This document shows, in pieces, positions 10,729-21,636 of a DNA stretch of 64,000 nucleotides. The notes beneath the pieces are model-generated. The model saw only the letters and a list, made by a program, of their open reading frames with translations. It was not told the origin of the DNA and ran no database searches. Within the stretch, counting starts at the first letter, position 1, and every line of letters begins with the position of its first letter. The stretch spans positions 1-64,000 of the forward strand of contig PEDN01001373.1 of assembly GCA_003864495.1 (NCBI GenBank). Reading direction: 5' to 3'. The stretch is from Nemopilema nomurai (lineage: Eukaryota > Cnidaria > Scyphozoa > Rhizostomeae > Rhizostomatidae). The translations under genes and the position numbers were made by a program.

Positions 10729-12327
10729 GTAAGTACTTTTCGTTTCCTCCTTCGATCTGATGATATTCCTGAAGTTAAACTAAATTTCCATGCTTTTCGG
10801 AGGATTTTTCCAACGCACGTCACGCTGGGGTAGCTTTCATTCGGATCAAAAAATTTGCTACCCACGAGCTTGCTTGCTTTCAAGAATGTTTTCTGAATGC
10901 TGAATTGATTGCTTACATAAAATTATGCTAAGAGAGCTTTAATGTTTTTGCTTTTTCTACATTTTAGGTGAGAAATCAAGCCGAAACTCGAGGTGGCAGA
11001 AGAAAAATTCGTGAGAAACTGCAGGCACGACCCCGCCTGGCCCTGTCGCTGGCTTCAAAATGCTCTGAAATCTTCGTGCGCTCAAAATGAAATCAAAGTA
11101 AGTTTGTTTCCTTTTTTTCTCTCTAGTTTTTTTCTCTAATTAGTTTTTCTCTCTCTTGAAATTAGTCTTTTTGGCATAAATTTTGCACCTGGCCGTTGAC
11201 CTATTGACCTCCTTCCGCCATGTCCCGCCATGCCATGTCTGGTTTCTCTCTCTTGAAATTAGTCTTTTTGGCATAAATTTTGCACCTGGCCGTTGACCTA
11301 TTGACCTCCTTCCGCCATGTCCCGAGGGCGTTTTTCACTCTCAATGGCTCTAAATACCTAGCTAGCTTGCTTTCATGGATGTATCTGATAATCAATCGAT
11401 TAACTTCTTTGATGATGTTACGGGAGATTTGATTTTCGGCTTTTTTTCCTTTTTTAGAGAGAGATCGTGCCGAAACTCACGGTATCAGCAACGTTAGGAA
11501 CAGCAGGTACGCCCTCTCGCTGGCTTCGAAATGCTGAAAACTTCATGCCCGCTAAATCAAATCAAAGTAAGTTTATTGCGTTGCTTCAAGTTTGTCATTT
11601 TCGTTGTTTTTCTGGTTATTTTTTTCAAAGAAATGGGTTTTTTGCTAGATTTTCGCACCTGGCTGATTGACCTGTTGACCCCTGCCGCCAGGCCTCGAGG
11701 GCGTTTTTCACTCTAAATTGCTCTAAATACCCAGCTACCTTTCTTCCATGGATGCTTCTAATAATCAATCGATCAACTTCTTTTATGATGTTACGAGAGA
11801 TTTAATTTTTGGCTTCTTTCCTTTTTTATAGTGAAATTGAGCCAAAACTCGCCGTAGCAGCAGCAAAATTCGCGAGGAACACGGCAGGCACTCTCGCTGT
11901 CTTCAAAATGCTGAAAAGTTTGTGCCTCCAATTCGAATCAAAGTAAGTTTGTTTTGTTGCTTTACGATCGCCGTTTTTCTGGTTTTTTTCTCAAGAGACT
12001 AGCTTTGTGCTAAATTTCTGCAGCTGGCCAATTGACCTGTTGACCTTCTTTCACCATGCCTCTGGAGCGTTTTTCACTCTAAATTGCGCTATATAGCTTT
12101 AGCAATAACAAATATATTTTATTATGCAGTTTAAAATCAGTAACTGCTGCTTTTTGTGGCCCTTTTCGATTGCGTTTTTAAGCAGACCTCTCTTCTAACG
12201 AGTTTTCCTTGCTTGCAGGGTCATGGTGTGGCGTCCAAGTGTTATCCACTGTTGCCGTGCTGGGACGTACAAAGGAAGAGCAAGAGCTCCGTTTTTGATA
12301 GATGAGAAACTACCGTACGAACTTTAA
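10729..12327 (+). other. Predicted spliced region of unit copy 3
   Basis: The donor is at 10729. Three homologous exon blocks lie at about 10968-11097, 11459-11566 and 11831-11943, each followed by GTAAGTTT, and the last exon runs from 12219 to TAA 12325-12327. The upstream exon (frame open from about 10546) reads into the first block in phase 0, but a 1-nt shift in that block and another in the last exon break the full frame. The module count (three) differs from copies 1 and 2 (two) and copy 4 (one). Confidence 0.45.
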
Positions 12328-12805
12328 AAACTTACGTGTTTATGTTGTATGTATTTAATTTTCTTGGTGGATGACGATGCCTGGTTTTCGATTTGATGTT
12401 TACTGATTCTCGCGTTGTTCCTTCAGTATTGGTAGCATTGTTTGGATTACTGCATCTCTATAATTAATTTGGTATCTATTGGTGGCAATAGTCAGTTTAG
12501 GGCCGCAGCAAAGCCGTTTTCTGTGTCTGCTAAGTTTCATTTTGTTATGTAGACATTTCGTGTTGCGGTGTTTTCTTTAAATTACACGCAACGCATAGGA
12601 CAGCGTAGCGAGCTAAATGAGTAACAACTATTTCAATAGGACGGTTGAAAGAGCGGCAGAATTTTCGAGAAAGCCCGAGAGAAGATAAAAATCTCAGTGC
12701 AATTTTCTGTTTGTGTTGGCGAAGGGATCGCTTTTCGGCATGACAGAGCCCCCAAAGGCACTTGAACAAAGATCGATAGCAGTAAGGAGGTTTTTCAGTT
12801 TTTGT

Positions 12806-12813
12806 CTATAAAA
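12806..12813 (+). promoter_or_regulatory. TATA-like box in unit copy 3
   Basis: CTATAAAA in the same context as copies 1 and 2, retained although neighbouring sequence in this copy has diverged. Confidence 0.3.
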
Positions 12814-13705
12814 GTAACTAGGATCGGCGATTTTCCACTTTATACTTTGCAAGAACTAAAGGGCAGGCTTCGCACGGTCGAATTTAACGGATTTCGAAGT
12901 TTCGCCAGTCGTGCATAAATAGAGTCGGAGCCGATTTGGCGCAACATAGGAATCAATTTAGACGACGAAAAGGTCTAAAGGGAAGCATTTTGAACTTGCT
13001 TCACGTCAGGTTTATCAGCTAAAACATGGAGATTTTTCTTGTGGTCAACTGTTCTTCGATTGAGAATTGACAGGGTAGCCCTCAAACAATTCTAAGCTTA
13101 ATCCGCCTACATTTTCTAAAACTTTGAGAAAAACATTGGCAGTGTAATCTACCCCTAATATTTTCCAAAACGATGAGTAAACGGACAACGAAGCAAGTTT
13201 TTTGTGTCAGCTTTTTCGGACTTTGCAAATAGGAAAGTGTCATGTCGTGTTGTTTGTTTCATGCGACGGTCGCTTGGCCTCATGACTCGCTGGAAAAAGG
13301 TTCCTTGAAGGGTGTTAACATTATCGAGTTGTCAAGTTGATTGATTGCCGCCTCTGGACACCGTCAAACTGCAATGGGACCTGCACTTGATCTTGCTTTT
13401 TGGAAGTATCCCAAGTCCGCCTTGAATGCCAGCATTTCGACTCGAAATTTCAACTTGGTTTTGAAACAATTTACTGCTTTTGGCTCAAAGTTAAAAGAAC
13501 ATACAGCGATGAAGCTAATCAGCAAGACACTCGAAATAATTTACGCTTGAAATGATACTAGGCAAAGTATGCGCCCTTTCCTAGCGTGCTCACCCAAATA
13601 ATTTCTGAAAAGGATATTTAAATGAAAACGATGACTCTGCGTGGTTGAAATTTAAACTTACGATAGACTATCGCTCGTGACTATAGACTATAAATTTAAA
13701 CTCAT

Positions 13706-13999
13706 AATCGCAAGGACGGGGGAGCCTCAACCCTTTATCTTTTGCGAACCCCGTCCTAGCGATTGTCACATGAGTGCGAGTGATGCACGCGAAGCTTGGC
13801 GAGTCATTTTTTCATTGAGAACTTTCCTTTCAAGTGTGCGGTGCGTGGCTGTGCATTACGTCATTTTTGCTCTCGATGCGAGGCTCTTCTCTTGCTGAGG
13901 CTAATCTGCCTAATTTGTCTTTGGGGTAGTTTTAAGGGTCAATTCTATTTCCACAGAAGGGGTTTTAAGCCCGCGCAGCAGGGTTTTGGGGGCTAGTCT
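13706..13999. repeat. Fold-back palindrome C, left arm lost
   Basis: Only about 16 bp of the inner left arm (AATCGCAAGGACGGGG) remain, followed by the conserved loop and a full right arm (13749-13999) ending GGGGGCTAGTCT. Beyond it the sequence is not unit sequence, so this palindrome closes the three-unit array. Confidence 0.85.
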
Positions 14000-14030
14000 C
14001 CTACTATGATGATTTTGGTTTATTCATAGA

Positions 14031-15140
14031 TGAGCAGGGAAGAGAAGGACTTTCAACCAATGGACATCTTCTCCAGTCAACCAGCACAACGCTGTACCTT
14101 GAGCAATAGATTCTCTCCTATTGCTGGAAGCAACGAATCATCATCGGACAATAGTTTTGATTTGCCAGTACCAAGGACCAGGAAAAGGAAGAAGAGAATG
14201 CACAATCATCCAATCAATGCTGTTACGAATGACACAGATGAGATAATTGCAGGTAATATCTTGCTCTGCATTCTAGATAACTCACTTTTAATATTGATTT
14301 TTTAATAGGAAAGAACCCTCCAAGCCTTGCTCACCTCCTTGTGTGAATGTTTATAAAGAATTTCATTATTTTAGGTCACTCAAATGACAGCCTCGGTACA
14401 CTTTCGAAAGAATTAAATTTCACAGATAACGACGTACATATATTTCCATACAGATTATCAGTTGTCTTACTTTCTTATTCTGTGCAATCTGACTTTTCCA
14501 ATACAACTCCATCTAGCTCTGTTGAAAATGGTTTTTGAAACGTTTTAGTGATCACGGTATTGTCATTAAATTTTCAACTTGAGGTTTAGCAATGGAAAGG
14601 TTGGTAAAAAATATTTGCCAGGTTTATAGCAAGATAAGCTTTAGATACAATATCTAACTCTACGTTTTTATTAACCTGTATCTCTTTCAGCAACCATCAC
14701 AGTCTTCAGCTAAGGAAATATCAATAAACCGAAGAGGCAATACCCATGATGCCATAAATCTCATGGATCAGGTGGCAGAACTGTTGGAGAGGGACAAATA
14801 ACATGATACGAAAGAAACCGAAGGCAGTCCATCAGACAATTCTGAGTATTTGAACAATGATAAAGAATTGCCAATTCTTTGAGTCGGAAAAACTAATTGG
14901 AGAAAACAGGAGCTGGTAGATATTCTTATCAGGTGTAAGTTGAATAGGTGCTGTACCAAACGCCCTTTGGCACAACAGCTAAATTGCTCCCTACTAGTTG
15001 ATACCTCAAAATTGGATGATAGGGAAGATTGGAAATCAGATGATAGTGGCAGTTGGAGAAACTGTGGGAGCTCTGGAAGCATTGGGACTGTTGAAAATGG
15101 CAAGGTAACACATAAAACGACCAACCGTGAAACATAATCA
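14031..15140 (+). pseudogene. Exon remnants of an unidentified gene
   Basis: An acceptor (TTATTCATAG) precedes an ATG-led exon at 14031-14253 encoding a Ser/Asn-rich, then very basic segment (RTRKRKKRM), followed by GTAATATC. Further exon-like pieces follow AG acceptors at about 14375 and 14699. The 14699 piece is open for about 35 codons and then broken by stops. Another open stretch spans 14940-15137. I cannot name the product; the nuclear-localisation-like basic patch and the neighbourhood suggest a transposon-encoded DNA-binding protein. Confidence 0.4.
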
Positions 15141-15244
15141 ATACATTTCAAACACCTTAACTACCCCGACTATAAACGAAATTCTATTATAGCATTAGAC
15201 AATAAGGGCATCCAACCTGATCTCATGATCATTGAATATTTCTT

Positions 15245-15600
15245 CACAGGTACATGACACAAAGTAAGTCCAAATAAACATGGCAATTCAAAAGATTTTA
15301 TCAAATTTTTTCCAACGCCTGGTAGTACAAGAAAGCGTCTTGTATCGGCAACATCAAAAACCTCTAAGAGGCCGCTTTCTGTGTTTGATAAAGTTTGTGA
15401 AGCTGTAGGAGGATTGCAAAGGGGCCAAGGCGGCATCAGATATACCTAGAAGCGTAGACCAAGTACGCTACATACGAAAAACATTGCGGCAAAAAGAAGA
15501 AGTGGATGAAATATCTTAACTTATTGAAAAAGCAAACAGCCTCCCTCAAAATGTTCACTGTGTACAACTTACTCCATCTATAAAGTGCATATCACCTAAT
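15245..15600 (+). pseudogene. Degraded exon, transposon-protein-like
   Basis: After an acceptor-like AG near 15250 the plus strand reads, with at least two breaks, a segment with KHGNSKDF and PGSTRKR, then RPLSVFDKVCEAVGG and, shifted, RSVDQVRYIRK. The last motif resembles the spacer before the catalytic core in MULE-like proteins of cnidarian genomes. The similarity is from memory of style only and is weak. It could belong with the exons at 14031-15140. Confidence 0.25.
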
Positions 15601-15804
15601 TTGGGATAGAGATTAAACCAACTGAAACAACTGCGCTGAGTTCAAATATCAAATTTAAAAAGCGTTTTGAGCAACGCAAGCCCTCGAAAAAGGCCCCCAA
15701 AGTCTCTACATTTTGCCTCCAATCCGCGCATGTTATAGAGGTCTAGGCTCTAGTCATTCATGACGTAGAAACCAGAAGGTCTTTCGAAACCTTGCGCAGA
15801 AATT

Positions 15805-17667
15805 ATGGCCGACTCTGATTCCGAAGCATCCAACATCTCTCAAATCCTAGTTCCTTTACGGATCACGAATTAGTGGATGAAAAATTAGATTATGAGCATG
15901 CGGGGTCTGAAAACGTCGAAACTGGGTGCTTAGAAGCTTACGCTGATGAACCAATGGCTGATGCGGCGTGGATGCAGAAATATGAAGAAACCAGGAGGCC
16001 AGAAGATGAATGTTTAGATAATTTCACTGGACGTCTGCGGGGTGAAGTAGCAGTCGATTCATGGTAAGTTGGATTTATATCATGGTCTATTTTAAAGAGG
16101 ATAGGCCTAAGAGGCCATAACCAAAGTAATTAAGGATAGATACACTTACATTCAAAAAGTTTTGCACCACTAGCACCACTTCGATAAACGAGCAATGGCG
16201 ACGGAGTTGTAAACAACATGACCTTCGAAATTCAAACCACTTTTGTGAAGCCATTAGACGTAAGGTTAAAGTTCAAGACCAATTAAATATAACTTCAAAC
16301 CATTGGCAATACTTTTATTTTTTTAGAAAAATAACGTCATAAATATCAAAAAAATTAAATTTTTCATTGGATGGCCTCAAAGCTTTGAAACCCTTGTGAA
16401 ACTTGTCAAATTCGATCAAAATCTTCTGCAGCAGGTTACTTTCAAACACCACATGTTAAATTTAAATAAACTTTGGCAAGACCTCATTAAGGTGTTTGTC
16501 ATCCCAGAAGATCATGGCCTTGAATTTAGCAAAAAGTGCCTGTTGCAGTACAAAAAACGTGCAACCACGTCTTTATTATCAGTCAAGGAAATTAACAGTT
16601 TTGGGCAAAAAGTTAGTATCTCCGAGTTTGCCTTAATAAGTTTTACAATTTTCCATTTTCCATTATATTCTACCCAAACAGTAATCTTAAAACATTTATT
16701 TAACTTGCTATAGCTTTTTGAATTTCGGGTGGCGTAATACTTTTCAAACGTAAGTGTATGTGTTGACTGCCTAGATTGGCCAATCTTGAAATTACTAAAT
16801 ATATCACATATTTCACTCTACATTGATACTAACATAGCCCAATTTAATAAATGCTTTGAAGGTGCACATGTGGAAGTTGCAATGTAGCAATGCTGATGAA
16901 TGCAATGGAATGCTACTGTTGCAAGGAGTTGGAAGGATGCATCACTGCATTGAATGACCCGTTAGTTTTGAATGAAAAACCGGGAGAAGTAGGCTGCATA
17001 ACATCCCATCCAGGTTTTGAACCATGTTGCCTGCAACCATGGGTTCTCAGATTGGCAGGCCAAAGGTTTAAACGGAAAGACAAGCGAATATATTCAAAAA
17101 TAAAGACAGAAGAGGCGTAAGTGAATTTTTGGATAATATTGATATTGATATCCTAGATGATCTATATTTCAGACAAATTCATGGGGGTTTGCAAAGCATA
17201 CAAAACAAAGCGAAACTACAATAATTTTATACTATAAAATTATATCCTAATAGAAATGCAAAAAATGTAAGATGTAAATATGTGAAATCATTAACTTATG
17301 TAGCCCAACATAAAATATCATAAGAAATGAAAGTTAAGGCTCAAATTAATTCATTGCTATCGTAAATCTTGTCTATTAAAAGCAAAATACTGATATCTAA
17401 GGAGGAGTTTCCTGTCTGCCTAACCAGTTTGGTGCATGGGGGGCATATAGTGTCTCAATATTTAGCTTTCAAGACTCATTTCAATTGTTTGAATTCTTTT
17501 TTTTTTTTAGATTCTTGCGGGCCATTGCTTATAGGCAGTTTACCAGGCTGGTATATGGATTACTTGGCAACAAAAGAATTCCATTACCAGCTTGTGCATA
17601 CCATACAATCCGAACCAAGTTTAAAACTGATGAAGAATTTTGTGGTTTTGATGACAATGATGATTGA
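15805..17667 (+). CDS. P2X7-type C-terminal zinc-domain protein, 3 exons
   Basis: Exon 1 (15805-16063) has an acidic N-terminus beginning MADSDSEAS. A small frameshift near 15835 is needed to join this start to the main frame. Exon 2 (16862-17116) has the cysteine pattern C-T-C-G-x-C, E-C-Y-C-C-K-E, then CITSHPGF-x(3)-C, followed by WVLRLAG. Exon 3 (17511-17667) has AYRQF and LLGNKRIPLPACA-x(4)-IR and stops at TGA. The junctions (phase 2 each) restore these motifs exactly. The order matches the zinc-binding cytoplasmic domain of P2X7 receptors, which in many cnidarian proteins occurs without the channel. No membrane segments are present, so it is not a receptor. The gene is convergent with the one at 17900-19657. 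Confidence 0.75.
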
Positions 17668-17899
17668 CAGAAAGGTTTAACAGTTTTTTGAAGTTTTGAA
17701 TTTCATGCTTGAACAAGATACTGGGAAACCTCTTCGCCCCTAATAGACATCTATTGCAAACTGCAATAATTTGAATGGTATGTGGGACAGTTTTTATAAT
17801 TTTTTGAGCTACATTTTGGAGGCTTTACCATTTCATCTTTGTGGGAAACTGTTGAGTAGTTTCCTACTGTGAGTAAAAGACTTTTGAATATTTCAACAT

Positions 17900-19657
17900 C
17901 TAATCTTTGGCATTTTCAGGGCATGCTACATATTGGTGACCTTTCATAGGCTGCTTGCAAACTGAGCAGTGTGGTGTTTTTCTTTGACTGCGATTTGTTA
18001 CTTGTTGCTCGGGGTTTGAACATGTAGCTGACAGAACATCAACAGACATCTGTGAGCGCTTCAAGAACTTATCAATAGCCATTTGGCGATCTTCTCTGGG
18101 TAGGGCACTAGTCATTGATGGAGGTTCTGCTTCTTTATAGTTTTTATGCGTCTCAGGGAGTTGCTCACTTTCAATCCCATGTTGCATTGTTGTGAAGATC
18201 CCATCGATATAGTCTGCAACAAAGGGCAAAAAATGAAATTTCTTTCACATGACATAACCATCCTTGTTGTGGAAAGTTATATGGAAGACTTTTTTTTAAA
18301 CCCATAAACCCCATTTTAACTGAAAAAGGTTCTAGAAGCATGGAAAAATCCACATACCAAAGTTTGCCGGAATACGAACATCACGTACAGTTGCTTCTAC
18401 ATTTTTGAATTTGAGATAGCTAACTTTGACACATGTGGACCCATCCTCAAGCTTTTTTACATCTCTTTGCAAATTTGCATTAAAGTGCACTGTGGCAAGG
18501 ATGTGTCTAAAAAACAAAAAATTCAACACCACAAAAATACAACACAAGTCATAGTATATTTTGTAATGTCCTGGAATTTAAGTTTAATCAATATGGAAAT
18601 GATGTTTATTCTCTTGAACCCAGGCATGATTCAAATTGTAAAAAATTTAAATATTTATTGAATAAAGGGTCAGTTGACAATGCACATGGTGAAATACCTG
18701 CATTTCATGCCAGTATAGGAAAAATGAATCGTCTTAGGTGCAAAGTGATTAAGCACAGAATGAAAACCTTCAATACTGCTTGTCTGTTTCAGTGGTGATG
18801 CCTTCATTATTGCCTTTCTCAGCCGAGATTCAGTTAATGCTGAATAAATTTTTTGGTAGCCAACTGAATCTAAAACATTAACAAATTCTATACTTACTAC
18901 TTTCCATTAGTTAATTGAAGATTACAGCAATGGTATGTAATATAGAAAATGACAAAATATATTGTTTTCAATCATCATATGTTGTGATGAAATTTAAAAA
19001 AATTGAAATCACAGTTGTTTGATTCCTATCAAAACCTGTAAAATGAGTCTGTTTGACTTGCCTCTTTAGAATTTCTAACTAACACCCTGACAGGGAACAA
19101 GGTAACAGTGGAGAAAGGATAGTCAAATTGCATCAATTGGTACCATGTGGGCATGCAAAGAAGGAAAATCTTCAGGTAAAAGAAGCACTTATGAGATAAA
19201 GTGAGGGCTTGAACTTGATGATTAGTTTGCGGCTGCTGTTCGCAATGTATCATAGAAGCATTACCCTTATGCATCAATTTCCTATCTCCAATATCACCTC
19301 TATGGTGACACTTGTTGAAAAGAGGTTCATCAAGATCACAATGTTTATTGATGACATCAGACAAAAACGACTTAAACTTTGCCCATACCAGTTGGCCATT
19401 GCCATTACCAAGAACTCAGACATATCAATGTGTCAAGAATCGCCGATCTTTATCTTTGAAATGCGTTGTTGAAATTCGGAAAAGCTCTTGTAAACTGCTA
19501 TAGGAACTGAAGATGAGGAGACTGTTGAAGATATGTTTTCTTCCCTTTTCTTGATAGCTGTTGTTGAACGCGGGAGAGGGGGAGAAACAGAGTTGCTCTT
19601 CTTTGGAAGATGCAGTGATGGCAGCACTCTATCTTTAAGAGCTTTTCGTGTTGGATC
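17900..19657 (-). pseudogene. Multi-exon transposon-like protein, zinc-tailed
   Basis: Minus-strand exons can be bounded by splice sites: 19657-19435 (after CCATAG; basic and Ser-rich), a frame-shifted piece at about 19420-19190 with DEPLFNKC, then 18869-18698 (QTSSIEGFHSVLNHFAPK), 18506-18358 (ILATVHFNANL; KFKNVEATVRDVR) and 18212-17900 ending in C-x2-C...PMKGH...C. The EGFHSVLN and LHFNAN motifs recur in large families of cnidarian transposon-derived proteins, which I cannot name more precisely. A frameshift or missing exon near 19430 suggests it is inactive. Its 3' end lies about 230 bp from that of the P2X7-domain gene, facing it. Confidence 0.5.
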
Positions 19658-19999
19658 TATGGAATAAAATAAAACATAGTCTCATTTAAAGACCTGGTTT
19701 TCCTTATAGCTTATAGAAGACAAAGCAGCATTAATTAACCGCGTGTGATAAAAAGGTTGCAATAAAATGCCATGGATGTAAAATATTTTTAAATTAACTA
19801 TGAATGTTAACAATTAACAAAACCTGTTGCACACCGGTCATTTTTGAGTGTGGCAACTAAGATGGGTGTGGCTAGGTGTGGTCCCATAGAAAATGTCTGC
19901 TGATAAAAACAAGTACAGCTGTGTATGAACAATTTGAGATATTATGAATCATACTTGACAAATATACAAATAAAAACTTGCGCTATCTTCAACGGTTTA

Positions 20000-20363
20000 C
20001 ACGCTTTTTTATAAGGAACCACTTTATAAGGAACCTACATGCAGAAGGCCGAAATAGTTAAAGAACTTATACTACTAAAAACGAAATCCCTAAGGAACTT
20101 TTCGATTGGGAAATGCATATTCGATATATAACTGCAAGAATCAAGAACTAAAAAGCCGGTTCCATTCATTCAAGTGCTTCATTGAGTAGTTTCCGCATAT
20201 GCTGCCTCACCCTCTCTCTATAAGGTGATAAGGCTTTTTGTAGTCAAAACACCCAAAGTGAGAACTTAAGGAACTTTTGGTACTAAAATCTGATGATTTG
20301 AGGTCTACGAATAAGGAACTTTTGGAACTAGGCCTTGAGGTAGGCTCCTCATAAAAAAGCGTG
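20000..20363. mobile_element. MITE with TA duplication
   Basis: Imperfect terminal inverted repeats of about 25 bp begin CACGCTTTTTTATAAGGA on the left and CACGCTTTTTTATGAGGA on the right (complement), flanked by TA at 19998-19999 and 20364-20365. The 364 bp interior has several copies of AAGGAACTTTTGG-like motifs and no coding frame. Size, ends and TA flanks fit a Tc1/mariner-derived MITE. Confidence 0.7.
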
Positions 20364-20365
20364 TA

Positions 20366-21023
20366 CTTCAAAAACAACTATATTCACTCATTTTATAATG
20401 CTAGATCTGGGACTGGTGAAATGGCAACTTCTTAAATCATAGAACTTGCTACCAAAGGTTTTAAGTGACAGTCCGAGAGCCAACGTACTCGGCACGAATG
20501 TTAGAATGTCCTTATTTGTTATTGGAATGAAATATATTTATTGATTACCTACTTAACCAAAAACTTTGAGACAAAATTTTATTTCCAAACAAATTCCCAT
20601 ACGTCAGTCTTTATTGAGTTTCCCACATTGATAATGGGCTTCTGGAATGACCCAGACATAAAGAAGAAAAGGCGGGCAAAAGAAAAAGGCACGCAAGGCC
20701 TTTTCGCATTTTTAAAGCAAGGCTTTTTGCCGGTGCACACCAGAGTTCTCATGGCATTTGGAAAAACCGCGAACATACTCGGAAGGCAATTAGAACCATA
20801 CACCATACACCACAAAACAACACGACGCACAAAATGTGTGCACCTTTTGTTTGTAAATTACTATATAACTCAGTTATTTTATAAGAAGAGTCAGTTGTTG
20901 CCGAGAAGGCAAAAAAAACAACAAGAAAGTCTTTTTTGTGGGTCTCAACTCTTCAAGGGAAACCTCTTACAAAACTGGTGAAGGACCTGGTTCTCTGATT
21001 TTCTGGAAAAATCGCATCTCATT
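20366..21023. other. Unassigned stretch
   Basis: A 146-codon frame at 20541-20981 on the plus strand has no domain I recognise. It is rich in Lys/Arg and Phe and has no splice or promoter context. I do not call it a gene. Confidence 0.3.
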
Positions 21024-21494
21024 ATGTCTACGGTTGAAGGAGTCATTGGCCTAGTTGGTGGACTCGCCAAAGTGGTCAAAGCCCAGCAACACGCTGCAAA
21101 GGACCAAAGCGAACAAACCTAGCGTCAATTGGAGACATTATCACAAGCTGTTCATGATCTCTCCCTGGCTGTGGTCCACACGACAATAGTTCGTCTCAGC
21201 TGGGCCTGCCTCAACTCCATCTCCCCGAGTTTAAGGTAAGGACAATTTGGACCGTTTTTTCGAACAACTCGCACATGTTTTGTCCTTCTCTGGCTTTTCG
21301 CCAAAGTTTTGGGTTACGTACCTGAAGCAACAATGGCGGCAGGATTCTCGTGCATTTGACATTGTTTGTTCCTTCGAATCAAACCACTCCAACAGTTTTT
21401 CCTCTCAAACCACCCTCCGAGAATTCATCTCCCACTACGAAGAATGTGTCACCATTCTTTACTCACACCGTCGTGTTCCCAAAGAGCAGCCAAA
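21024..21494 (+). pseudogene. Gag-like fragment of a retroelement
   Basis: From ATG 21024 the frame reads a short N-terminus with GLVGGLAK, is broken by a TAG near 21119, and resumes about 21247 with a segment FWVTYLKQQWRQDSRAFD and YEECVTIL. This resembles the capsid region of LTR-type gag proteins in invertebrates. It is cut at 21494 by the left end of ISL2EU element 1. I saw no matching downstream half after 25257. The gag assignment is tentative. Confidence 0.35.
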
Positions 21495-21636
21495 AGACCT
21501 ATTTCACAATGATGTATAACCTGCATTGAAAACGAGGCGCGAAATCCCAAACAAGAAAAGTGATGTTCTGATCTCCAAGACATCATTTCTAAACAACACA
21601 ACCCCCATACCAGCATTAAAGTAACATTAGAAATCC

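Larger units (their letters stand above)
10063..13705 (+). mobile_element. 3.35 kb repeat unit, copy 3 (5' deleted)
   Basis: The sequence resumes at the equivalent of copy-1 position 242 and continues collinearly to near the unit's 3' end, with a decayed tail after about 13540. It is longer than expected because the exon-intron module is present three times instead of two. A ~75-bp direct duplication around 11154-11310 (two copies of a segment containing TGCACCTGGCCGTTGACC) adds more. Divergence from copies 1 and 2 is visibly greater than between those two. Confidence 0.75.

Noticed and set aside
17369..17680. A 103-codon frame across the third exon of the P2X7-domain gene
   Set aside because: It reads another frame through the polypyrimidine tract and acceptor; the spliced frame with AYRQF and LPACA explains the sequence better.
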